A stretch of DNA of 64,000 nt from Streptacidiphilus pinicola (GCF_003258295.1 NZ_QKYN01000111.1:24842-88841), one strand, 5' to 3'. Positions 27,560-37,323 are shown, counted from the first letter of the stretch. Program-made: numbers and translations. The notes: generated from the sequence alone by a model not told the origin.

Positions 27560-30025
27560 TCAGGCCACCCCGGCGACCGCCGCGATGTCCTTGGCCAGCG
27601 GGACGCCCGAGCCGTCCCGGCGCGGGTCGCGGGCCGGGAGCTCGGCGGGGGAGCCGTTGGCGGTGGCGGCGCGGGCGGGCGCGGCGCCGACCCAGGCGAA
27701 GACGAGCTTGTCCTCGCCCTTCAGGAACCGCTGGCAGCGGACGCCGCCGGTGGCACGGCCCTTGCGCGGGTACTGCTCGAACGGCGTGACCTTGGCCGTC
27801 CCCTGACCCAGCCCGTCGAGCGCGTCGGACGCGCCCGCGACCGTCACCACGAGGGCGTCCTGCGCGGGGTCGACCGCGGAGAAGGAGAGGGCCCGCACGC
27901 CGTCGGCGAGCTTGATGCCCGCCATGCCGGCGGCCGGGCGGCCCTGCGGGCGGACCTGGCCGGCCGGGTAGCGCAGCAGTTGGGCGTCGGAGGTGACGAA
28001 GACCAGGTCCTCCTCGCCGGTGCGCAGCTCGACCGCGCCGACGATCTTGTCGCCGTCCTTGAGGGCGATGATCTCGAACTCGTCCTTGTTGTCCGGCCAG
28101 TCCGGCACGACCCGCTTGACCACGCCCTGCTCGGTGCCGAGCGCGAGGCCGGGGGAGGACTCGTCGAGCGTCGTCAGCGCGATCACGGACTCGCCCGCGT
28201 CGAGCTTGAGGAACTCCGCGACCTTCGCGCCGCCCGACAGCGCCGGGGTCTGCGCGCTCGGTGGCAGCTGCGGCAGGTCGATCACCGGCAGCCGCAGCAC
28301 GCGCCCGGCGTCGGTGACGACCCCGATGTGGCCGCGGGCCGTGGCCGGGACGGCGGAGACGATGACGTCGTGCCGGGCCCGCCGTTGGTCCGCGCCGTCC
28401 GCGGTGTCGGCCGTGGGGGCCTCGCCGTCGGCGGTGCGGGCCAGCAGGCCGGTGGAGGACAGCAGCACCCGGCACGGGTCGTCCGCGACCTCCAGCGGGA
28501 CGGCGGCCGTGGCCACCGCGCCCGCCTCCAGCAGCACGGTGCGCCGCTCGGTGCCGAACTTCTTGGCCACCGCCCCGAGTTCGTCGGAGACGACCTTGCG
28601 CAGCACGGTGTCCGACTCGAGGATCTCGGTCAGCTGCGCGATCTCGGTGAGGAGCTTCTCCTGCTCGGCCTCCAGCTCGATCCGGTCGAAGCGGGTCAGG
28701 CGGCGCAGCGGGGTGTCGAGGATGTACGCGGTCTGCGTCTCCGACAGGCTGAAGCGCTCGATCAGGCGCTCCTTGGCCTGCGCCGAGTTGTCGCTCGATC
28801 GGATGATGGCGATGACCTCGTCGATGTCGACGAGCGCGACGAGCAGACCCTCGACCAGGTGCAGCCGGTCCTGGCGCTTGCGGCGGCGGAAGTCGCTGCG
28901 CCGGCGGACCACCTCGAAGCGGTGGTCGACGTAGACCTCGAGCAGCTCCTTCAGCCCCAGCGTCAGCGGCTGGCCGTCGACCAGGGCGACGTTGTTGATG
29001 CCGAAGGTCTCCTCCATCGGCGTCAGCTTGTAGAGCTGCTCCAGCAGCGCCTCGGGCACGAAGCCGTTCTTGACCTCGATGACCAGGCGCAGGCCGTGCG
29101 CACGGTCCGTCAGGTCCTTGACGTCGGCGATGCCCTGGATCTTCTTGGCGCCGACCAGATCCTTGATCTTGGAGATGACCTTCTCCGGGCCGACCGTGAA
29201 CGGCAGCTCGGTGACGACCAGGCCCTTGCGGCGCGGGGTGACGTCCTCGACGGAGACCTTGGCGCGGATCTTGAAGGTGCCGCGGCCGCTCTCGTAGGCG
29301 TCGCGGATGCCGTCCAGGCCGACCACCAGGCCGCCGGTGGGCAGGTCGGGGCCGGGGATGTGACGCATCAGCGCGTCGAGGTCCGCGTTCGGGTGGCGGA
29401 TCAGGTGGCGCGCGGCGGCGACGACCTCGGCGAGGTTGTGCGGCGGCATGTTGGTGGCCATGCCGACGGCGATCCCGGAGACGCCGTTGACCAGCAGGTT
29501 CGGGAAGGCGGAGGGGAGGACCTCCGGCTCCCGCTCGCTGCCGTCGTAGTTGGGCCGGAACTCGACGGTGTCCTCGTCGATGGTCTCGACCATGGCCATG
29601 GCGGCCTCGGTGAGCCGGGCCTCGGTGTAACGCATGGCGGCCGGCGGGTCGTCGTTGCCGAGCGAACCGAAGTTGCCGTGGCCGTCGATGAGCGGCAGCC
29701 GCATCGAGAACGGCTGGGCCATGCGCACGAGCGTGTCGTAGATGGCGGTGTCGCCGTGCGGGTGCAGGCGTCCCATCACCTCGCCGACGACGCGGGCGCT
29801 CTTGACGTGGGCGCGTTCGGGGCGCAGCCCCATCTCGTTGGCCTGGTAGAGAACACGCCGGTGGACGGGCTTGAGGCCGTCCCTGGCGTCGGGGAGCGCC
29901 CGGGAGTAGATCACCGAGTAGGCGTACTCCAGGTAGGAGCTCTGCATCTCGTCCACCACGTCGATGTCGAGGATGCGCTCCTCGAAATCCTCTGGCGGAG
30001 GGGTCTGCGAACTGCGGCGGGCCAT
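27560..30025 (-). CDS. parC: DNA topoisomerase IV subunit A
   Basis: This 821-residue type IIA topoisomerase breakage-reunion subunit starts at ATG 30025. Visible: [40 protein letters not shown] (quinolone-resistance region) and the catalytic Tyr-133 in [11 protein letters not shown] beta-propeller C-terminal domain contains repeats such as [17 protein letters not shown]. The QRRGGKG GyrA box is not present, which with position identifies ParC and not GyrA. It pairs with ParE (9697-11802) to separate linked chromosomes. Confidence 0.92.
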   Translation of the reverse strand: MARRSSQTPPPEDFEERILDIDVVDEMQSSYLEYAYSVIYSRALPDARDGLKPVHRRVLYQANEMGLRPERAHVKSARVVGEVMGRLHPHGDTAIYDTLVRMAQPFSMRLPLIDGHGNFGSLGNDDPPAAMRYTEARLTEAAMAMVETIDEDTVEFRPNYDGSEREPEVLPSAFPNLLVNGVSGIAVGMATNMPPHNLAEVVAAARHLIRHPNADLDALMRHIPGPDLPTGGLVVGLDGIRDAYESGRGTFKIRAKVSVEDVTPRRKGLVVTELPFTVGPEKVISKIKDLVGAKKIQGIADVKDLTDRAHGLRLVIEVKNGFVPEALLEQLYKLTPMEETFGINNVALVDGQPLTLGLKELLEVYVDHRFEVVRRRSDFRRRKRQDRLHLVEGLLVALVDIDEVIAIIRSSDNSAQAKERLIERFSLSETQTAYILDTPLRRLTRFDRIELEAEQEKLLTEIAQLTEILESDTVLRKVVSDELGAVAKKFGTERRTVLLEAGAVATAAVPLEVADDPCRVLLSSTGLLARTADGEAPTADTADGADQRRARHDVIVSAVPATARGHIGVVTDAGRVLRLPVIDLPQLPPSAQTPALSGGAKVAEFLKLDAGESVIALTTLDESSPGLALGTEQGVVKRVVPDWPDNKDEFEIIALKDGDKIVGAVELRTGEEDLVFVTSDAQLLRYPAGQVRPQGRPAAGMAGIKLADGVRALSFSAVDPAQDALVVTVAGASDALDGLGQGTAKVTPFEQYPRKGRATGGVRCQRFLKGEDKLVFAWVGAAPARAATANGSPAELPARDPRRDGSGVPLAKDIAAVAGVA

Positions 30026-30237
30026 CGCGGCGGCGCTCCCTAGGACGGCATGCGCGCCTCCGGTGGGACCGGTCGGTGGGCATGGGGTGGGCACGGTCGG
30101 GGACCATTCTGGACCAGCGGGGTGACAAACCCGGCCACCGCTCCCCCTGCCGGTGCAGCACAATGGGGCTTTCCGGGGTCTCACCGACCCCGGACCACGG
30201 ATTCCGATGATGCGGCAGACCGGAAGGAACGACGCGG

Positions 30238-31581
30238 ATGGCCCAAGGATTCACCATCAGCGAGCACACTCTGGCCAACGGGCTCAGGGTCGTGCTCTCC
30301 GAGGACCACCTCACCCCGGTCGCCGCGGTCTGCCTCTGGTACGACGTCGGCTCCCGGCACGAGGTGGCCGGCCGCACCGGTCTGGCGCACCTCTTCGAGC
30401 ACCTGATGTTCCAGGGCTCCGCGCAGGTTCCCGGCAACGGTCACTTCGAGCTGGTGCAGGGCGCGGGTGGTTCGCTCAACGGCACCACCAGCTTCGAGCG
30501 CACCAACTACTTCGAGACCATGCCCGCGCACCAGCTGGAGCTGGCGCTGTGGCTGGAGGCCGACCGGATGGGCAGCCTGTTGGCCGCCCTCGACCAGGAG
30601 AGCCTCGACAACCAGCGCGCGGTCGTGAAGAACGAGCGCCGCCAGCGCTACGACAACGTGCCCTACGGCACCGCCTTCGAGCGGCTGACGGCGATGGCCT
30701 TCCCGGACGGCCACCCCTACCACCACACGCCCATCGGCTCGATGGAGGACCTGGACGCCGCCACCCTCGGCGACGCCCAGGACTTCTTCCGGACCTACTA
30801 CGCGCCCAACAACGCGGTGCTGGCCGTGGTCGGCGACATCGACCCGGAGCAGACGCTGGCCTGGGTGCAGAAGTACTTCGGCTCCATCCCCGCGCACGAC
30901 GGCAAGCGCGCGCCGCGCGACGGCGCCACTGTCGTCCGCTCCGACGACGCGTCGCTGCGCGAACACGTCGTCGCCGAGGTGCCCTCGCGCGCGGTGATGC
31001 AGGCGTACCTGTTGCCGCTCGACGGCACCCGGGAGGCCGACGCCGCCGACCTGGCGCTGACCATCCTCGGCTCCGGCGAGTCCTCCCGCCTGTACAACCG
31101 CCTGGTGCGGCACGACCGGCTGGCCGTCACCGCCGGCTTCGGCCTGCTGCGGCTCGCGGGCGCGCCCTCGCTCGGCTGGCTCGACGCGAAGACCTCCGGT
31201 GAGGCGACGGTCGAGGCCGTCGAGGCCGCCATCGACGAGGAGCTGGCCCGCTTCGCGGCCGAGGGCCCCACGGCCGAGGAACTGGAGCGTGCGCAGGCGC
31301 AGATCGAGCGCGAGTGGCTCGACCGGCTCGACACCGTCAGCGGCCGCGCGGACGAACTGTGTCGCTACGCCGTCCTGTTCGGTGACCCGAAGCTCGCCGA
31401 CACCGCGCTGTCGCGGGTGTTGGAGGTGACGGCCGCGGAGATCCAGGCCATCGCGAAGCAGTTCCTGTCGCCGGACAACCGCGCGGTGCTGACCTACGAG
31501 CCGTCCGCCCCTGCCCAGGACTCAGAAGGCCAGACCGACTCAGCAGGCCAGACCGATGAGGACGAGGAGGTGCAGGCATGA
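30238..31581 (+). CDS. M16-family zinc peptidase (active subunit)
   Basis: The 447-residue protein has the inverted zinc motif HLFEH (His-51, Glu-54, His-55) and the third-ligand region VVKNERRQR, so it is the catalytic member of an M16B pair. The C-terminal domain is a second M16 fold without the motif. ATG 30238 follows GGAAGGA. The stop overlaps the start of the next M16 gene (ATGA). The Gln/Thr-rich tail (SEGQTDSAGQTDEDEE) is disordered. It is related to mitochondrial processing peptidase and to PqqF-type enzymes; the natural substrate is unknown. Confidence 0.92.
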   Translation: MAQGFTISEHTLANGLRVVLSEDHLTPVAAVCLWYDVGSRHEVAGRTGLAHLFEHLMFQGSAQVPGNGHFELVQGAGGSLNGTTSFERTNYFETMPAHQLELALWLEADRMGSLLAALDQESLDNQRAVVKNERRQRYDNVPYGTAFERLTAMAFPDGHPYHHTPIGSMEDLDAATLGDAQDFFRTYYAPNNAVLAVVGDIDPEQTLAWVQKYFGSIPAHDGKRAPRDGATVVRSDDASLREHVVAEVPSRAVMQAYLLPLDGTREADAADLALTILGSGESSRLYNRLVRHDRLAVTAGFGLLRLAGAPSLGWLDAKTSGEATVEAVEAAIDEELARFAAEGPTAEELERAQAQIEREWLDRLDTVSGRADELCRYAVLFGDPKLADTALSRVLEVTAAEIQAIAKQFLSPDNRAVLTYEPSAPAQDSEGQTDSAGQTDEDEEVQA

Positions 31582-32963
31582 CCATCGCCTCCACCATGAC
31601 CTTCCACCCGCGCCCCGAGCCGGGTCAGCCGACCCCGTGGAACTTCCCGGCGCCGACGCGCAGCACCCTGCCCAACGGCCTGACGGTGCTGCGCTGCGAC
31701 CGTCCCGGCCAGGCGCTGGTCGCGGCCGAGCTGGTGCTGGACGTGCCGCTCGCGGCGGAGCCGCGTGAGCAGGAGGGAGTCTCCACGATCCTGGCGCGCG
31801 CCTTCTCCGAGGGCACCGAGTCGCTGACGGCCGAGGAGTTCGCCGCGGAGTTGGAGCGCGCCGGCGCGAACCTGGACGCCCACGCCGACCACACCGTGCT
31901 GCGGGTCTCGCTGGAGGTCCCGGCGTCGCGGCTGGAGCGCGGCCTCTCGCTGATGGCCGACGCCGTGCGCGCCCCCGCGTTCCCGGAGCACGAGATCGAG
32001 CGGCTGGTCGCCAACCGCCTCGACGAGATCGTCCACGAGCAGGCCAACCCGGCCCGCCGCGCCGCGATCGCCTTCTACGCCGAGCTGTTCGACGCCTCCG
32101 ACCGCGTCTCGCGGCCGCGGTCCGGCAGCGCGGAGACGGTCGAGGCCATCGACCGCGCCGCGGTGGCGGCGTTCTACGCCGCCCATGTCCGGCCCGCCAC
32201 GGCCACGTTGGTCGTCGTCGGCGACTTCTCCGGGGTCGACTTCGACGCGGTGCTGGCCGCGACGATCGGCCGCTGGACCGGCACCCCCGGCGCCCACGCC
32301 GCCCCCGCGCCGGTGCGCGCGGACGACACGGGCCGCGTCGTCATCGTCGACCGCCCCGGCTCCGTGCAGACGCAGCTGCTGATCGGCCGGATCGGCCCCG
32401 ACCGCCACGACCCGAGCTGGGCGGCGCAGATCCTCGGCACGTACTGCCTCGGCGGCACCCTCACCTCCCGCCTGGACAAGGTCCTGCGCGAGGAGAAGGG
32501 CTACACGTACGGCGTGCGTGCCTTCGCCCAGCCGCTGCGCTCCGGCGCGGACGGCCAGGGCCGCGCGCTGCTGGCGATCTCCGGCTCGGTGGACACCGAG
32601 TCCACGGCGCCGGCCCTCGCGGACACCTGGCAGATCCTGCGCACGCTGGCGGCGGAGGGCCTGACCGACGACGAGCGGGACGTGGCCGTCCAGAACCTCG
32701 TCGGCGTGGCCCCCCTGCGCTACGAGACCGCGTCCGCGGTCTGCGCGACCCTCGCCGACCAGGTGGAGCAGGAGCTCCCGGACAACTACCAGGCCGACGT
32801 CTACCGCCAGTTGGCCGAGACCACGACCACGGCGGCGACGTCCGCTGTCGTGACCGCGTTCCCCCCGGAGCGCCTCGTCGCCGTCCTCGTCGGCGACGCC
32901 TCGGTGATCGCGGCCCCCCTGAAGGACCTGGGCCTCGGCGAGGTCACCGTCATCCCGGCCTGA
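31578..32963 (+). CDS. M16-family peptidase partner (non-catalytic)
   Basis: The 461-residue protein has the M16 fold (STLPNGLTVLRCDRP), but the zinc motif is replaced by STILARAFSEGT, so it cannot bind zinc and should be the structural partner of the upstream enzyme. The C-terminal glycine loop region (LGGTLTSRLDKVLREEKGYT) that binds substrate is conserved. Start and stop overlap by four bases, indicating coupled translation and a heterodimer. Confidence 0.9.
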   Translation: MTIASTMTFHPRPEPGQPTPWNFPAPTRSTLPNGLTVLRCDRPGQALVAAELVLDVPLAAEPREQEGVSTILARAFSEGTESLTAEEFAAELERAGANLDAHADHTVLRVSLEVPASRLERGLSLMADAVRAPAFPEHEIERLVANRLDEIVHEQANPARRAAIAFYAELFDASDRVSRPRSGSAETVEAIDRAAVAAFYAAHVRPATATLVVVGDFSGVDFDAVLAATIGRWTGTPGAHAAPAPVRADDTGRVVIVDRPGSVQTQLLIGRIGPDRHDPSWAAQILGTYCLGGTLTSRLDKVLREEKGYTYGVRAFAQPLRSGADGQGRALLAISGSVDTESTAPALADTWQILRTLAAEGLTDDERDVAVQNLVGVAPLRYETASAVCATLADQVEQELPDNYQADVYRQLAETTTTAATSAVVTAFPPERLVAVLVGDASVIAAPLKDLGLGEVTVIPA

Positions 32964-33020
32964 CCCTCGGCGGCGTTGCCGCCCGGGCGCGACAAGCCCC
33001 AGTCGGGGCTCCCGCAGCTG

Positions 33021-33110
33021 GTTGCACTACCCAGGGGCGCGGGGAACTGCGCGACCAACCACTGAAGTGGTGGGTTGCTCAGTTCCCCGCGCCCCTGGCA
33101 TTTGCGGCGG
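33021..33110. repeat. interspersed palindromic repeat, copy 1
   Basis: GTTGCACTAC is followed by a palindrome with perfect 19-bp outer arms (CCAGGGGCGCGGGGAACTG at 33031-33049 and its complement at 33080-33098) and a partly paired centre. The same sequence recurs at 52364-52490 and 61401-61570. Similar elements are common between genes in Streptomyces genomes. Here it lies downstream of the M16 pair and may act as a terminator. Confidence 0.85.
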
Positions 33111-33120
33111 CCCCGAGGGA

Positions 33121-33136
33121 TGTGATGTAGGTCACA
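33121..33136. promoter_or_regulatory. Crp/FNR-type operator (TGTGA-N6-TCACA)
   Basis: TGTGATGTAGGTCACA is an exact TGTGA-N6-TCACA palindrome and also fits the Streptomyces Crp pattern GTG-N6-GNCAC. It lies about 120 bases upstream of the TetR gene. Crp control of the TetR/MFS pair is inferred. Confidence 0.55.
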
Positions 33137-33257
33137 CTCGTGAACGGGATTTCCGGGGAGTGGTTCCCCGTTTAGCTGTTTGAATGGAAAGCGGGGAGAG
33201 CCTCCCCACTTCCCAGGCGACACAGCCGCACCAGCCACACCGGAGGAAGGAGTCACC

Positions 33258-33950
33258 GTGGACCAGGCCCTCGCGAGCGAGAAGCCCGCTGCCTCGGGGC
33301 TCCGTCGGCGTGCCGACGCCGCCCGGAATCGGGCGCGCATTCTTGAGGCGGCGCAGGAGGCCTTCATCGAGTTCGGCGCGGACGTGCCGCTCGACGAGAT
33401 CGCCCGGCGCGCCGGGATCGGCAACGCCACCGTCTACCGCCACTTCCCGGACCGTCGCGCGCTGGTGCGCGGCGTCGTCCTGGAGGTCATGGAACGAGCC
33501 AACAGCGTGGCCGTGCAGGCCTACGCCGAGGAAAGTGATCCCTTCGAGGCGCTGAGCCGTCTCGTGCACGACTCCGTCAACTGGAAGATCGGCGCGCTGT
33601 GCCCGATGCTCTCCGAGTGGACGGATCTGGGCGACCCCGAGGTCTACGCCACGCGGGAACGCCTCGACGGGAGCATCCAGGCGATCGTCAGCGCCGCTCA
33701 GGCGGCCGGAAGCCTGCGTGACGACGTCGGCAGCGACGACGTCATGATGGCGGTCGCCCAGCTGGTGCGGCCGTTCCCGGGCGCCCGGTACGAAAGTCTT
33801 CAACCCTTCGTCCACCGTCACCTGCAGCTGCTGCTGGACGGTCTCCGGGCGCCCGCCCGGACGCCGCTGCCGGGCAGCCCGCAGAGCCTGGAGGACGTCC
33901 GTCGCGAGTGCGTGCTCGCGTCCGCCAACCGACGCGAGTGCCGCTCGTAA
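33258..33950 (+). CDS. TetR-family transcriptional regulator
   Basis: The 230-residue regulator starts at GTG 33258 with a strong GGAGGAAGGAG site. The N-terminal TetR helix-turn-helix is clear (RARILEAAQEAFIEFG, PLDEIARRAGIGNATVYRHF). The C-terminal domain is helical and variable (RLVHDSVNWKIGALCPMLSEW). It precedes, by 134 bases, an EmrB/QacA-type exporter on the same strand, the usual arrangement for a repressor of drug efflux. Confidence 0.9.
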   Translation: MDQALASEKPAASGLRRRADAARNRARILEAAQEAFIEFGADVPLDEIARRAGIGNATVYRHFPDRRALVRGVVLEVMERANSVAVQAYAEESDPFEALSRLVHDSVNWKIGALCPMLSEWTDLGDPEVYATRERLDGSIQAIVSAAQAAGSLRDDVGSDDVMMAVAQLVRPFPGARYESLQPFVHRHLQLLLDGLRAPARTPLPGSPQSLEDVRRECVLASANRRECRS

Positions 33951-34084
33951 GGCACGCAATGCACCGGACCGACACGACTCGCTGACCTCCAGGACGCGTT
34001 CGTACGTCACCGTTCAAGTTCCACACCTGTCAGTTCGCTCACCGACGACGGCAGCTTCTGCCGCGCATGTACGGGGAAATCCTC

Positions 34085-35596
34085 ATGTCTGCATCCGCAC
34101 CCACCGCGTCACTCGACAAGGCCCAGCCCGATCCAAGGCGCTGGAAGGCGCTCATCTTCATAGCCATCGCCCAGCTGATGGTCGTCCTCGACGCGACCGT
34201 CGTGAACATCGCACTTCCGCACGCTCAGGCGGACCTGCACATCTCCGACGCCAACCGCCAGTGGGTGATCACCGCCTACAGCCTGGCCTTCGGTGGGCTG
34301 CTGCTCTTCGGCGGCCGTGTCGCCGACCTGTGGGGGCGCAAGCGGGCCTTCATCGTCGGTCTGATCGGCTTCGCGCTGGCCTCCGCGATCGGCGGTGCGG
34401 CGGTCAACTCCGGCATGCTGCTCGGCGCCCGTGCGCTGCAGGGCATCTTCGGCGCGCTGCTCGCCCCGGCGGCCCTGTCGCTGCTGGCCGTCACCTTCAC
34501 CGAGGCCAAGGAGCGCGCCACCGCGTTCGGCATCTTCGGTGCCATCGCCGGCGCCGGCGGTGCGGTCGGCCTGCTGCTCGGCGGCGCGCTGACCCAGTAC
34601 GCCAACTGGCGCTGGGCGCTGTACGTCAACATCATCTTCGCGATCGTCGCCGTGATCGGCTCCATCGTCTTCGTCCACGAGCGTGAGGACGAGCGCAACC
34701 GCAACCGCCTCGACATCCCCGGCGTGCTGCTGGCCACCTCCGGCCTGGTCGCCCTGGTCTACGGCTTCACCAAGGCGGAGGAGTCCGGCTGGGGTTCCGG
34801 CTTCACCATCGGCCTGTTCGTGGCCTCGGCGGTGCTGCTGGCGCTCTTCGTCCTGGTCGAGTCGCGCACCAAGGCCCCGCTGCTGCCGCTGCGTGTGGTG
34901 CTGAACCGCAACCGCGGTGGCGCCTACCTCGGCCTCGGCCTCGCCATCATCGGCATGTTCGGTCTGTTCCTGTTCATGACCTACTACCTGCAGGGCATCA
35001 AGCAGTACAGCCCGGTGATGACCGGCGTCGCCTTCCTGCCCATGGTCGTCGGCATGATCACCGGCTCCACGCAGATCGGCGCCCGCCTGATGAACCGCGT
35101 CCCGGCGCGCTGGCTGATGGGCCCCGGCCTGCTGGTCGCCTCGCTGGGCATGCTGATGCTCACGCAGATGCACGTGGACAGCAACTACTGGACGCTGATC
35201 CTGCCCGCCGAGATCCTGCTCGGCCTCGGCATGGGTACCTCGTTCATGCCGGCCATGAGCCTGTCGACCATCGGCGTGCAGCCGCAGGACGCGGGCGTGG
35301 CCTCCGCGATGATCAACACCTCGCAGCAGGTCGGCGGCTCCATCGGCACCGCGCTGCTGAACACCATCGCGGCCAGCGCGACGACCAGCTGGCTGGTCTC
35401 GCACCACTCCACCGACCCGCGCAACCCGCTGGCCGCCGTGCACGGCTACGACGTCGCCATCTGGTGGGCGGTCGGCATCATGTTCGCCGCCTCGGCGCTG
35501 GTCTTCATCCTGGTGAACGCCGGCCGTCCGGAGCACCACGCGGTCGCCGGCGCCGGTGCCGACCAGGACGCGAGCGTCCCGGTCGTCATCCACTGA
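34085..35596 (+). CDS. MFS drug exporter, EmrB/QacA (DHA2, 14 TM) family
   Basis: The 503-residue protein has about 14 membrane helices. Motif D1 (MVVLDATVVNIALP) and motif A (GGRVADLWGRKRAF) are intact, and a Gly-rich motif C-like segment (FGAIAGAGGAVGLLLGG) lies in helix 5. DHA2 proteins export drugs or secondary metabolites with protons. ATG 34085 is preferred over ATG 34067 because the MSASAPTASLD N-terminus is usual in relatives. Likely repressed by the TetR protein upstream. A strong hairpin follows the stop. Confidence 0.92.
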   Translation: MSASAPTASLDKAQPDPRRWKALIFIAIAQLMVVLDATVVNIALPHAQADLHISDANRQWVITAYSLAFGGLLLFGGRVADLWGRKRAFIVGLIGFALASAIGGAAVNSGMLLGARALQGIFGALLAPAALSLLAVTFTEAKERATAFGIFGAIAGAGGAVGLLLGGALTQYANWRWALYVNIIFAIVAVIGSIVFVHEREDERNRNRLDIPGVLLATSGLVALVYGFTKAEESGWGSGFTIGLFVASAVLLALFVLVESRTKAPLLPLRVVLNRNRGGAYLGLGLAIIGMFGLFLFMTYYLQGIKQYSPVMTGVAFLPMVVGMITGSTQIGARLMNRVPARWLMGPGLLVASLGMLMLTQMHVDSNYWTLILPAEILLGLGMGTSFMPAMSLSTIGVQPQDAGVASAMINTSQQVGGSIGTALLNTIAASATTSWLVSHHSTDPRNPLAAVHGYDVAIWWAVGIMFAASALVFILVNAGRPEHHAVAGAGADQDASVPVVIH

Positions 35597-35620
35597 CGCT
35601 GACGCATCGTCAACGACGAA

Positions 35621-35666
35621 GCACGACGCAGCCCCCGCCCCTTCCGGGTCGGGGGCTTCGTCGTGC
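35621..35666 (+). terminator. exporter terminator hairpin
   Basis: GCACGACGCAGCCCCCG pairs with CGGGGGCTTCGTCGTGC with few mismatches, 25 bases after the exporter stop. Confidence 0.8.
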
Positions 35667-35773
35667 CCGTGATCGGTAATTGCGTTGCGGCCTCCCCGGG
35701 GCCCATGGCTAGATAGGCGCAGTGACCGGACGTGACAGGCCGGTCCCCGAGGCGGTGGAGAGGAGGCAGTCCC

Positions 35774-35866
35774 ATGCGGGTCGAGAAGCAAGCCCGGTGC
35801 CACATCAGCACCGCGGCCGCCTCCCTGCGGCGACGCCCCTCCACCGTCCGCGGCTTCCGCCGCTGA
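35774..35866 (+). CDS. possible 30-residue leader peptide upstream of rtcB
   Basis: ATG 35774 follows a GGAGAGGAGGCAG ribosome site at good spacing and opens 30 codons (starts MRVEKQARCHISTAAASL, ends VRGFRR). The C-terminal half is strongly Arg-rich with one Cys-His pair. It ends 81 bases before the rtcB start. Short open frames with strong ribosome sites ahead of a gene are often attenuator leaders in Streptomyces. No homologue is recalled with certainty; the assignment is inference from the ribosome site and position. Confidence 0.45.
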   Translation: MRVEKQARCHISTAAASLRRRPSTVRGFRR

Positions 35867-35947
35867 GGCGGCGTTCCCCTCGCACCACCCGCGCGCGGCG
35901 ACCGCGCGCCCACAGACTTGTAGCCTTGTTCCAGGAGAACAAATCCC

Positions 35948-37141
35948 ATGTCGTACACCGAGATCCCGGGCATCAACGTGCCCATCCGCATGTGGACCGA
36001 CCCCGCGACGGTCGAGGGCCAGGCCCTCCAGCAGCTGCGCAACATCTCCTCGCTGCCGTGGATCCACGGCCTCGCCGTCATGCCCGACGTGCACCTGGGC
36101 AAGGGGGCGACGGTCGGTTCCGTGATCGCCATGAAGGGCGCGGTCTGCCCGGCCGCGGTCGGCGTGGACATCGGCTGCGGGATGAGCGCGGTCAAGACCT
36201 CGCTCACCGCCCGTGACCTGCCCGACGACCTGAGCCGGCTGCGCTCGAAGATCGAGCAGGCCATCCCGGTCGGCCGTGGCCTGCACGGCGACCCGGTCGA
36301 CCCGGGCCGCATCCACGGCTTCGCCATGAGCGGCTGGGACGACTTCTGGTCCCGCTTCGACGGCCTCACCCCGGCGGTCAAGGCGCGTCGCGAGCGCGCG
36401 CTGCAGCAGATGGGCTCGCTGGGCTCGGGCAACCACTTCATCGAGGTCTGCCTCGACAAGTCCGGCGCGGTCTGGCTGATGCTGCACTCGGGCTCGCGCA
36501 ACATCGGCAAGGAGCTCGCCGAGTACCACATCGGCGTCGCCCGCTCGCTGCCGCACAACCAGAACCTGGTCGACCGCGACCTGGCGGTCTTCATCGCGGC
36601 CACCCCGCAGATGCAGGCCTACCGCTCGGACCTGTTCTGGGCGCAGGAGTACGCCAAGCGCAACCGCGCGGTCATGATGGCGCTCTTCCAGGACGCCGTC
36701 CGGGCCGAGTTCCGCCGGGCGAAGGTCACCTTCGACCAGGTCATCTCCTGCCACCACAACTACGTGGCCGAGGAGCGGTACGACGGTGAGGAGCTGCTGG
36801 TCACCCGTAAGGGCGCGATCCGCGCCGGCGCGGGGGACTACGGGATCATCCCGGGCTCGATGGGCACCGGCTCGTACATCGTCCGTGGCCTCGGCAACGC
36901 CGACGCCTTCAACTCCGCCTCGCACGGCGCGGGCCGCAAGATGTCCCGCTCGGCGGCGAAGCGCACGTTCGGCGTCCGCGACCTGGTGGAGCAGACGCGG
37001 GGCGTGGAGTGCCGCAAGGACTCCGGCGTCGTGGACGAGATCCCCGGCGCGTACAAGCCGATCGAGAAGGTCATGGCCCAGCAGACCGACCTCGTGGAGG
37101 TCGTCGCCCAGCTGAAGCAGGTCGTCTGCGTCAAGGGCTGA
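35948..37141 (+). CDS. rtcB: RtcB-family RNA ligase
   Basis: The 397-residue protein is an RtcB 3'-phosphate RNA ligase, which joins RNA 2',3'-cyclic-phosphate or 3'-phosphate ends to 5'-OH ends with GTP and manganese. Conserved metal and GMP motifs are intact: MPDVHLGKGATVG, GVDIGCGM (Cys-77), GSLGSGNHFIEV, LHSGSRNIG, SCHHNYV and SHGAGRKMSR, which carries the guanylylated His. ATG 35948 has AGGAG upstream. No archease gene or RtcA gene is adjacent. A long hairpin lies 40 bases downstream. Confidence 0.93.
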   Translation: MSYTEIPGINVPIRMWTDPATVEGQALQQLRNISSLPWIHGLAVMPDVHLGKGATVGSVIAMKGAVCPAAVGVDIGCGMSAVKTSLTARDLPDDLSRLRSKIEQAIPVGRGLHGDPVDPGRIHGFAMSGWDDFWSRFDGLTPAVKARRERALQQMGSLGSGNHFIEVCLDKSGAVWLMLHSGSRNIGKELAEYHIGVARSLPHNQNLVDRDLAVFIAATPQMQAYRSDLFWAQEYAKRNRAVMMALFQDAVRAEFRRAKVTFDQVISCHHNYVAEERYDGEELLVTRKGAIRAGAGDYGIIPGSMGTGSYIVRGLGNADAFNSASHGAGRKMSRSAAKRTFGVRDLVEQTRGVECRKDSGVVDEIPGAYKPIEKVMAQQTDLVEVVAQLKQVVCVKG

Positions 37142-37180
37142 GTCGCTGCGAGGTGATTGTTGCCTGAACAGTCCCTGACA

Positions 37181-37255
37181 GACAGTTGACGTCGTGTGGA
37201 CCGGCTCCGGGGCGGGAGCAGCGCCGACCGCCGTCCGGGTGCGACGTCAACTGTC
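37181..37255 (+). ncRNA. long hairpin downstream of rtcB (structured RNA or terminator)
   Basis: GACAGTTGACGTCG (37181-37194) is perfectly complementary to CGACGTCAACTGTC (37242-37255). Inside it a second stem forms (GGACCGGC with GCCGTCC, one bulge). No T-run follows. It may terminate rtcB, or be a stable structured RNA; the sequence does not decide. Confidence 0.4.
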
Positions 37256-37323
37256 TTGGCAGAAAATGGAAGAGACGGGTCCTCATATGGACACATGTTG
37301 TTGTCGGTTGCCCGTTCGGCCGA

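Larger units (their letters stand above)
35597..35947 (+). other. 351-bp region between exporter and rtcB
   Basis: It holds the exporter terminator (35621-35666), a weak promoter-like pair (TTGCGG at 35685-35690 and TAGATA at 35710-35715, 19-base spacer), and a 30-codon open frame with its own ribosome site (35774-35866) ahead of rtcB. Confidence 0.6.

Noticed and set aside
27375..30437. 1020-codon minus-strand frame overlapping parC in another frame
   Set aside because: It is an alternative frame of parC; the translation is Arg/Pro/Gly rich without domains, whereas the parC frame has all topoisomerase motifs.
34109..36925. 938-codon open frame on the minus strand opposite the MFS exporter and rtcB
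   Set aside because: It lies antisense to two well-supported genes, has no recognisable domain and a composition typical of the antisense frame in very GC-rich coding DNA.
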